Assembly: GCA_002938115.1 (NCBI GenBank)
Contig: PTKD01000045.1
Coordinates: 1 to 11,109, forward strand
Direction: 5' to 3'
From: Alphaproteobacteria bacterium MarineAlpha9_Bin7
GTDB taxonomy: Bacteria; Pseudomonadota; Alphaproteobacteria; UBA7887
DNA: 11,109 bases
Part shown: positions 5,968-11,109 of the stretch, piece after piece
How the letters are laid out: each line of letters opens with the position of its first letter
How positions within the stretch are numbered: position 1 is the first letter of the stretch
Notes under the pieces: model-generated
What the model was told of the DNA's origin: nothing
What the model saw: the letters and a program-made list of their open reading frames with translations, nothing else
Database searches by the model: none
Position numbers and translations under genes: made by a program

Positions 5968-7752
5968 ATGAAACTGGATCATTGGCCTAACTTGGTAGCG
6001 ATGTTTTTTGATAAGGCGCAAAGTAAGGAAAGTGCGCCTTTCCTGTGGGCAAAACGTGACAACGCTTGGCAATCGATCAGTTGGCACGAGGCATCGGAGC
6101 AAGTTAGCAGCCTCGCACGTGCGCTGCGTGCGTACGGGTTAACAGACGGAGACCGAGTAGTATTGGTGGCTGATAATTCACCGGAATGGGCAATTGCCGA
6201 TTTTGCAATCATGGCGGCTGGAGGCGTTACGGTCCCCGCCTATGTAACTAACACACCGAATGATCACAAGCATATCCTCACTGACAGCGGAGCAGTCATT
6301 GCTATAGTCTCGACCGCTAAACTGGCAACAACTCTAATGCATGCGGCAACTGAAGCGCCCCTTCTCAAACGGGTCATCTCGATCGAGGCACTATATGAGA
6401 ACGCGAGCAGTCATATAACAACCACTTTATGGCGGGATGCTCTCGACCACGGAAATTCTCAGCCAAACAATTCAATAAGTGAAGCCGCTTCGATACAACC
6501 TGATTCGTTAGCGTGCCTGATTTACACCTCCGGCACCGGGGGCACACCGAAAGGAGTGATGCTCAGTCATCGTTCGATACTTTGCAATTGTGTCGGCGCC
6601 TACAATTTATTGCTAGCTCTCGGACTTGAAGATGAAGTGTTTCTCTCTTTTCTACCTCTATCCCATTCTTACGAACATAGCTGCGGATTAATGTTTCCTA
6701 TTTCCATTGGCGCTCAAATTTATTACTCGGAAGGGCTCGACAAACTCTCCTCGAACCTAACGGAAGTTCGTCCGACCCTTATGACGAGTGTTCCCCGTCT
6801 CTACGAAGTTATGAGATTAAAAATTCTTGACGGTGTGCAGCGGGCAGGAGGCCTTAGAGAAAAACTTTTCAAACTGGCCATATACCTGGGTCGAAAATCC
6901 TACTCTCTCGGTGGAACATTACCAGTTCATGAGCGTCTGCTCGATAAACTGGTAGATAAATTAGTGCGCGACAAAGTAAGGGGGCGTTTCGGCGGACGAC
7001 TAAAAGCAATGGTCTCCGGCGGAGCACCTCTTAACTTCGATGTAGGCATATTTTTTTCTGCTCTAGGCCTGCGTCTTTTACAGGGATACGGACAGACCGA
7101 AGCAGCTCCGGTCATCAGTTGCAACCCGTCTTCAAAAATCAAACTCGATACAGTCGGTCTGCCCCTAGCTCACGTGGAAGTACAACTGGCCGACGATGGA
7201 GAAATCCTTGTCCGAGGACCCCTATTGATGACTGGTTATTGGGGTCAACCAAAAATTACGAACGAAACTCTACGCGGTGGATGGCTTCATACCGGCGATA
7301 TCGGAGAAATCGATGCAGACGGATACCTCACTATTACGGACCGAAAAAAAGATATCATCGTCCTGTCTGGAGGTGACAACATTTCGCCACAACGAGTCGA
7401 GGGAATTCTTTGTCTCGAACCAGAAATCGAACAGGCAATAGTGATTGGTGATAAACGCAAGCACCTAGTGGGAATATTGGTCCCATCCGAAGATTTTCTT
7501 AAGGAGTGGCTGAAAACAAACGATGGTGTGGCAGAACTCAAACAAACGCAGAACGACTTGAGACGCCGGGACGCCATTTCCGACGCGGTTCATCGTGCCA
7601 ACAAAAGCCTTTCGGTTATTGAGCAAATTCGCCGCTTTGCTCTGGCCGAGCAGCCTTTCACCGTCGATAACGAAATGCTCACACCAACAATGAAAAACCG
7701 CCGCCACAAAATCATTGAGCACTACGGGGAAACGATCGAGACACTTTATTGA
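5968..7752 (+). CDS. Long-chain fatty-acid-CoA ligase (AMP-forming, FAA1/COG1022 type)
   Basis: This enzyme activates fatty acids with ATP and CoA to acyl-CoA, AMP and pyrophosphate, at the cytosolic face of the membrane. It has 594 residues. The phosphate-binding loop is YTSGTGGTPKG (186-196). FLPLSHSYEH (228-237) and TSVPRLYEVM (273-282) are the long-chain/FAA1-type substrate region. SGGAPL (350-355), YGQTE (374-378), and HTGDIG (441-446, Asp444 for the ribose) follow. The hinge is DRKKD (458-462). The C-terminal catalytic Lys is probably Lys576 in LTPTMKNRR. All motifs of the adenylate-forming family are intact. AAGGAG at 5952-5957 lies 10 bases before the ATG. The gene diverges from pepF and converges on the ABC importer operon, so it appears to be a single-gene unit. 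Chain length cannot be read from sequence alone. With the thiolase about 4 kb away, a role in acyl-CoA degradation or lipid synthesis is possible but not shown. Confidence 0.92.
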   Translation: MKLDHWPNLVAMFFDKAQSKESAPFLWAKRDNAWQSISWHEASEQVSSLARALRAYGLTDGDRVVLVADNSPEWAIADFAIMAAGGVTVPAYVTNTPNDHKHILTDSGAVIAIVSTAKLATTLMHAATEAPLLKRVISIEALYENASSHITTTLWRDALDHGNSQPNNSISEAASIQPDSLACLIYTSGTGGTPKGVMLSHRSILCNCVGAYNLLLALGLEDEVFLSFLPLSHSYEHSCGLMFPISIGAQIYYSEGLDKLSSNLTEVRPTLMTSVPRLYEVMRLKILDGVQRAGGLREKLFKLAIYLGRKSYSLGGTLPVHERLLDKLVDKLVRDKVRGRFGGRLKAMVSGGAPLNFDVGIFFSALGLRLLQGYGQTEAAPVISCNPSSKIKLDTVGLPLAHVEVQLADDGEILVRGPLLMTGYWGQPKITNETLRGGWLHTGDIGEIDADGYLTITDRKKDIIVLSGGDNISPQRVEGILCLEPEIEQAIVIGDKRKHLVGILVPSEDFLKEWLKTNDGVAELKQTQNDLRRRDAISDAVHRANKSLSVIEQIRRFALAEQPFTVDNEMLTPTMKNRRHKIIEHYGETIETLY

Positions 7753-7767
7753 AAAATTCGCGGCACT

Positions 7768-7810
7768 GGTCAAACAAACGAGATGAACTTGGTAGCTCGT
7801 TACCCATCTC
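7768..7810 (-). terminator. Possible terminator hairpin of the ABC importer operon
   Basis: Between the converging ligase and ABC ATPase genes (7753-7878), arms GAGATG (7780-7785) and CATCTC (7805-7810) stack on GGTA (7791-7794) and TACC (7801-7804) around a 6-base loop, with a 5-base bulge (AACTT) on one side. On the minus strand the stem is followed by GTTTGTTTG, a broken U tract. An alternative stem AACGAG/CTCGTT (7777-7782 with 7796-7801) excludes the first. On the plus strand no U run follows, so it would serve the ABC operon better than the ligase gene. The bulge and the interrupted tail keep confidence low. The rest of this gap holds nothing I recognise. Confidence 0.33.
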
Positions 7811-7878
7811 TAAGACCGATTTGTATTTCTGCTGTACGACTGCACCCCGGCATGCTGACAAAAACAGCGGTTCTTTAG

Positions 7879-8967
7879 TCACAGCACCAGATTAGTCTCA
7901 GACTCAATCAAATGCATTTTGCCGATGTCAATTGTTAAGGAGATAGTTTGGCCTGGTCGTGGATCTGCCTCAGGCGATACTCTGCCACAGAGTTCAACCC
8001 CATTGATCGTGAAGTACACCATTGTCTCCATCCCCAAGGGCTCGATAAAGTTGACCATTACCTCTGCGAAAGCGTCCTCACCCGCGCGCTTTTCGTGAAC
8101 ATGCTCAGGTCTAATCCCAAACACAAGACCACGGCCAACGTAAGGCTCGTAGCGGGAGCCGCGATCGGCCGGGACTTGTAGCGTTAACATATCCCCCAGT
8201 TTTACCTCCAAGTTTCCGGAGTTTCGTTCCAACTTACAATCCAGAAAATTCATTGCAGGAGAGCCGATAAAACCTGCAACAAAATGAGTGCGTGGCTGGT
8301 GATATAGCTCACCTGGGGTCCCCACTTGCTCTATCAATCCATTATTCATCACCACCACACGATCCGCCAGTGTCATAGCTTCGACCTGATCGTGGGTAAC
8401 GTATACCGTGGTTGTATTTAGGTGTTGGTGGACCCGTTTGATTTCGATCCGCATTTGCTGACGAAGTTTGGCATCAAGATTACTGAGCGGCTCATCAAAT
8501 AAGAATACTCGTGGGTTTCTGACAATTGCTCGGCCCATAGCCACTCGCTGTCGCTGCCCACCCGACAATTGTTTTGGCCGCCGCTGCAATAGCTCCGAAA
8601 TTCCAAGCACCTCGGCTGCATCTTCCACACGCCTCTGGATCTCCTTTTTGGGATACTTCCTTAGGCGCAAACCAAAGGACATATTTTGAAACACTGTCAT
8701 GTGTGGATAAAGCGCATAATTCTGGAATACCATAGCGATATCCCGGTCTTTGGGCGGAACATCATTCACTAGTTCGCCACCAATCCGGATATCACCCTTG
8801 GTAATCTCCTCCAGCCCCGCAATCATTCGCAGCGTGGTACTTTTCCCGCAGCCAGAAGGCCCAACCAGTACTACAAATTCATTATCTGCAATTTCAAGAT
8901 CGATGCCACACACAGCTTCGGTACGGTCAAAACTCTTATGTAGCTTGGTGAGAGAAACGTCCGCCAT
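7879..8967 (-). CDS. ABC importer ATPase, MalK/UgpC family
   Basis: The ATP-hydrolysing subunit of the solute importer, on the cytoplasmic side of the two permeases. It has 362 residues, normal for the MalK/UgpC group. Walker A is GPSGCGKST (36-44), the Q-loop is Gln82 in VFQNYALYPHM, and the signature is LSGGQRQR (134-141). Walker B is VFLFDE (154-159), the D-loop SNLD follows at 162-165, and the H-loop is His192. A C-terminal regulatory OB/TOBE-like domain runs from about residue 238 to the end, with GIRPEHV (284-290) typical of the family. The start is good: GAGGT lies 5 bases before the ATG, within a 6-base gap after the upstream permease stop. It is the last gene of the operon. ATPases of this type are often shared between sugar systems, so it does not identify the substrate. 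Confidence 0.95.
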   Translation of the reverse strand: MADVSLTKLHKSFDRTEAVCGIDLEIADNEFVVLVGPSGCGKSTTLRMIAGLEEITKGDIRIGGELVNDVPPKDRDIAMVFQNYALYPHMTVFQNMSFGLRLRKYPKKEIQRRVEDAAEVLGISELLQRRPKQLSGGQRQRVAMGRAIVRNPRVFLFDEPLSNLDAKLRQQMRIEIKRVHQHLNTTTVYVTHDQVEAMTLADRVVVMNNGLIEQVGTPGELYHQPRTHFVAGFIGSPAMNFLDCKLERNSGNLEVKLGDMLTLQVPADRGSRYEPYVGRGLVFGIRPEHVHEKRAGEDAFAEVMVNFIEPLGMETMVYFTINGVELCGRVSPEADPRPGQTISLTIDIGKMHLIESETNLVL

Positions 8968-8973
8968 ATTACC

Positions 8974-9876
8974 TCAACCTTTTGTAGCGCCAGAAGTCAG
9001 TCCCGAGATGTAGTAATCCATCAAAAAAGCGTACAAAATCACAGGGGGCGCTGCCGCCAACAATGCCCCCGCCATCAAGCCACCCCAGTGGAATACATCT
9101 CCTTTGATTAGAGTGGTCACAGTGCCAACTGTCAGCACCATTTGATTGTCACTATAAATAAAGGCAAGCGGATAAAGAAACGACGCCCATGACACCGTAA
9201 ACGCAAAAATCGTAGCTGCGATAAGACCCGGTAATGCTACTGGAATGAATACCTTTAATAGCATTTGCATGTGGTTAGCGCCGTCGATTAAAGCGGCCTC
9301 ATCCAGTTCCTTCGGAATGGATGCGAAATAACCAATCATGATCCAAGTGCAAAAAGGAACAGTCAGCGTTGGGTACACCAGCACCAATACCCAATACGAA
9401 TTTAGAAGACCTAAACCACCGACGATCTTGAACAAGGGGATAAACAAAAGTGAGTCGGGCACTAGATAGACAAGGAACACACCAGTTGCAATCACACCCG
9501 AACCCCAGAAACTTAACCTTGAGAGCGCATAAGCCGCCAGGACACTAATCACCATAGTGATCGCAACTACGAAAGTAGCCACAATAACCGTATTTTTGAA
9601 ATAGGTGAGGAACGCTGTTTCAGTAAGCAAGTGCGTGTAATGTTCAGTAGTAATACCCTGTTCGATAAGCCATGGATTCGTCGCCAAATTGGCAATTTCC
9701 GCGTTTGTCTTTAGTGATGTCACCAGCATGTAAAATGGTGGGCAGAGAAAAAAGATCACGAAGACAATTAAGCAAGCATATGATGCAAATAATGCCCAGC
9801 GGCGGTTTGTATGAAGACTGGTTTTTGAACCCAGCAAGGCGCTCAGGGCGCCGTTATTCCTCACGATATTGGTCAT
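8974..9876 (-). CDS. ABC importer permease, MalG/UgpE type
   Basis: The second inner-membrane channel subunit, 300 residues with six predicted membrane segments (roughly 28-52, 95-118, 126-148, 160-182, 214-238 and 265-288). The cytoplasmic coupling loop that docks on the ATPase is the EAA motif, ELDEAALIDGANHMQ (190-204), followed by LLKVFIPVALPGL. SLKTNAEI (54-61) after the first segment and the C-terminal end are typical of the MalG side of the pair. The ATG overlaps the TGA of the upstream permease as ATGA (4 bases), so translation is probably coupled. GGTGAG a few bases upstream can act as ribosome binding site. A near-perfect palindrome sits just before it (see the repeat entry). The N-terminal 25 residues are polar and unremarkable. 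Confidence 0.94.
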   Translation of the reverse strand: MTNIVRNNGALSALLGSKTSLHTNRRWALFASYACLIVFVIFFLCPPFYMLVTSLKTNAEIANLATNPWLIEQGITTEHYTHLLTETAFLTYFKNTVIVATFVVAITMVISVLAAYALSRLSFWGSGVIATGVFLVYLVPDSLLFIPLFKIVGGLGLLNSYWVLVLVYPTLTVPFCTWIMIGYFASIPKELDEAALIDGANHMQMLLKVFIPVALPGLIAATIFAFTVSWASFLYPLAFIYSDNQMVLTVGTVTTLIKGDVFHWGGLMAGALLAAAPPVILYAFLMDYYISGLTSGATKG

Positions 9877-10808
9877 ATGCTCACCGTACGCTGGCGTACA
9901 TTGCGCAAAATCACGAACGCCAAGATGGCTAGAGCTGGGAACATAAACAATGAAACGGCCGCACCGAGAGGTATGTCCCCAGACTCAATACCCACCCTAA
10001 ATGCATACGTGGAAAACAAATGCGTTGAGTTACGGGGACCCCCTTGTGTCAAGACTCGCACGATATCAAAATTTGCAAATGTCACAATGATCGAAAAAAG
10101 TATAGTAATTGCTATGATATTGCGCATCATCGGCAAAGTGACGTGAACTAATTTCTGCCACGCGCTCGCCCCATCGATGGATGCGGCCTCATACAATTCT
10201 TCTGGAATGGATTTGAGTGCGGCTAAGTACATAATCAGAAAAAAGGGCGCCCCGACCCATACGTTTACCAGGATGACTGAAAACCGAGCCCAAAAAACAT
10301 CGCTTAGCCAAGGTACGGCAGGTACCGCAAATTCTTCGAGTAGCCAGTTGAAAGCGCTGTAGGTAGGTTCGAACAGCCACCACCAACCAAGCGTTGAAAG
10401 AGCAGGGGGGATTACCCATGGCACCAGCATCATGCCGCGCCATTTCCGCTGACCTTTGCTCGGAATAGTATTTACGGCGTGTGCTGCAATGAAGCCGATC
10501 AATGCCTTAAAGATGACCGCCACCAATGCGAATAGAATTGATTGCTGGACCACAAGCCAGAACGTCTCTCGCTTGAATAGAAAGAGGAAATTGCCAAATC
10601 CGACGAATGCAGTCTCAGCTTTATTCAACATCGAAAGGTAAATGGAATAGGCGAACGGATATGCAACCAAACAAGTGATGAGTGCCAAAAGTGGGAAACA
10701 CATCATCACCGCAATGGTAGAACGCCGTCTGAACCAAAGATAAAACGCACCTCCACGAATGGAAGGATGTGGTTTAGGAAAATCCCTGGAGACCCCACTG
10801 ACTGTCAT
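9873..10808 (-). CDS. ABC importer permease, MalF/UgpA type
   Basis: The first inner-membrane channel subunit, 311 residues with six predicted segments (about 31-54, 88-112, 125-146, 175-197, 230-250 and 282-302). The EAA coupling loop is ELYEAASIDGASAWQ (204-218), then KLVHVTLPMM. Upstream of it, VNVWVGAPFFLIMYLAAL (181-198) is typical of the UgpA/LacF group. GGPRNST (256-262) is the usual short periplasmic turn before the last segment. No large extra periplasmic domain as in E. coli MalF is present, which fits the sugar/polyol subfamily with short MalF proteins. The ATG at 10808 has AAGG about 10 bases upstream. The gene follows the binding-protein gene after 24 bases and overlaps the next permease by 4 bases, so it is mid-operon. 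Confidence 0.94.
   Translation of the reverse strand: MTVSGVSRDFPKPHPSIRGGAFYLWFRRRSTIAVMMCFPLLALITCLVAYPFAYSIYLSMLNKAETAFVGFGNFLFLFKRETFWLVVQQSILFALVAVIFKALIGFIAAHAVNTIPSKGQRKWRGMMLVPWVIPPALSTLGWWWLFEPTYSAFNWLLEEFAVPAVPWLSDVFWARFSVILVNVWVGAPFFLIMYLAALKSIPEELYEAASIDGASAWQKLVHVTLPMMRNIIAITILFSIIVTFANFDIVRVLTQGGPRNSTHLFSTYAFRVGIESGDIPLGAAVSLFMFPALAILAFVILRNVRQRTVSI
9886..9899. repeat. Short inverted repeat at the permease gene junction
   Basis: GTACGC and GCGTAC flank a 2-base centre, giving a 14-base perfect inverted repeat in the last codons of the MalF-type gene, immediately before the ribosome binding site and ATGA overlap of the MalG-type gene. As RNA it can form a 5-base-pair stem with a 4-base loop. 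It may be incidental, since the codons encode VRQR, or it may shape translation of the second permease. Confidence 0.5.
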
Positions 10809-10832
10809 ACTGATAGCCTTACGGCCTGCAAT

Positions 10833-11109
10833 TTAGTCACGCATAATGCCTTCTAATTCATTTTCTGCCCAGCCAATCGCATCATCGAATGAGTCACCGC
10901 CTTGAGTTACGCGCGCAACCAAGTTGGGGAGAATGCCTTGCGCCATTATTTGCGCAGCATATTCAGGGGGCGCCGGATAACCCGCCGCCATCGGTTGTTC
11001 ATCACCCCTTATGGGATAATTGTAAAGCACCCCTTGCGGCGGCTCCGATTTGTCCCACAAGTCGTTGTTTTTATAGTGGGAAATGATCAGAGGAATATCA
11101 AACCCTTGC
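10833..11109 (-). CDS. ABC importer substrate-binding protein (C-terminal 91 residues; N-terminus beyond window)
   Basis: The periplasmic binding protein that would capture the solute for the two permeases. Only the C-terminus is in the window; the frame is open to the right edge, starting mid-codon. Visible features are NDLWDKSEPPQG, then a Pro- and Gly-rich AAGYPAPPEYAAQ, then the final amphipathic helix with GGDSFDDAIGWAENELEGIMRD (ending at TAA). These resemble the C-terminal lobe of sugar-type (family 1) binding proteins, which close with a helix of this kind. The TTG at 11060 is an internal Leu codon, not a start, because similarity and open frame continue upstream. Position as first known gene before two permeases and an ATPase supports the call. 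The ligand pocket is not visible, so the substrate is unknown. Confidence 0.8.
   Translation of the reverse strand, partial: QGFDIPLIISHYKNNDLWDKSEPPQGVLYNYPIRGDEQPMAAGYPAPPEYAAQIMAQGILPNLVARVTQGGDSFDDAIGWAENELEGIMRD

Noticed and set aside
10833..11060. Small separate gene starting at TTG 11060
   Set aside because: The frame stays open to the window edge with binding-protein-like sequence upstream, so this is the C-terminus of a larger protein.
1..11109. tRNA/rRNA genes, CRISPR repeats, insertion sequences, phage or toxin-antitoxin modules
   Set aside because: Reading both strands gave no repeated spacers, no transposase or terminal repeats, no conserved RNA motifs and no defence-type proteins; the window is nearly filled by housekeeping-type genes.

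Overview
The window looks like ordinary chromosome from a proteobacterium, most likely an alphaproteobacterium. This rests on protein resemblance: an AarF/UbiB-type protein with the KxAQ variant that I recall from alphaproteobacterial homologues, a PcaF-type thiolase, and a binding-protein-dependent sugar-type ABC operon. Base composition is mixed, roughly half G+C by eye. I see no rRNA, tRNA, CRISPR array, insertion sequence, phage gene or other sign of recent transfer.

Layout. At the left edge, on the minus strand, is the N-terminal part of an FprA/adrenodoxin-reductase-type ferredoxin-NADP+ reductase (1-324). A 233-base gap with a possible terminator follows, then a minus-strand 3-oxoadipyl-CoA thiolase (558-1763). 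Divergent from the thiolase is a plus-strand pair: a 35-residue single-membrane-segment ORF (1899-2006) and a KANL3/Tex30-type alpha/beta hydrolase (2013-2639). The two share a reading frame and are separated only by one TAA and two sense codons. Facing them is a minus-strand two-gene unit, oligoendopeptidase F (4047-5843) followed 7 bases later by an ABC1/AarF/UbiB-type kinase-like protein (2702-4039). A plausible sigma70 promoter lies upstream of this unit. Divergent from it is a plus-strand long-chain acyl-CoA synthetase (5968-7752).

The right third is the 3' part of an ABC importer operon on the minus strand, in the transcription order substrate-binding protein (C-terminus only), MalF/UgpA-type permease, MalG/UgpE-type permease, MalK/UgpC-type ATPase. 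Spacing is tight (24 bases, a 4-base ATGA overlap, 6 bases), so the genes are clearly cotranscribed. The substrate is a carbohydrate or polyol-like solute by family. The sequence does not say which.

Functional reading. Two genes act in acyl-CoA chemistry (thiolase and acyl-CoA ligase). One supplies electrons to ferredoxin. One pair couples peptide hydrolysis with an ABC1-family protein of unknown target. One operon imports a solute. I do not see a new multi-gene system. The points most worth a second look are the micro-ORF in frame with the hydrolase, the recurrent-or-not PepF/ABC1 pairing, and the hairpin at the junction of the two permease genes.
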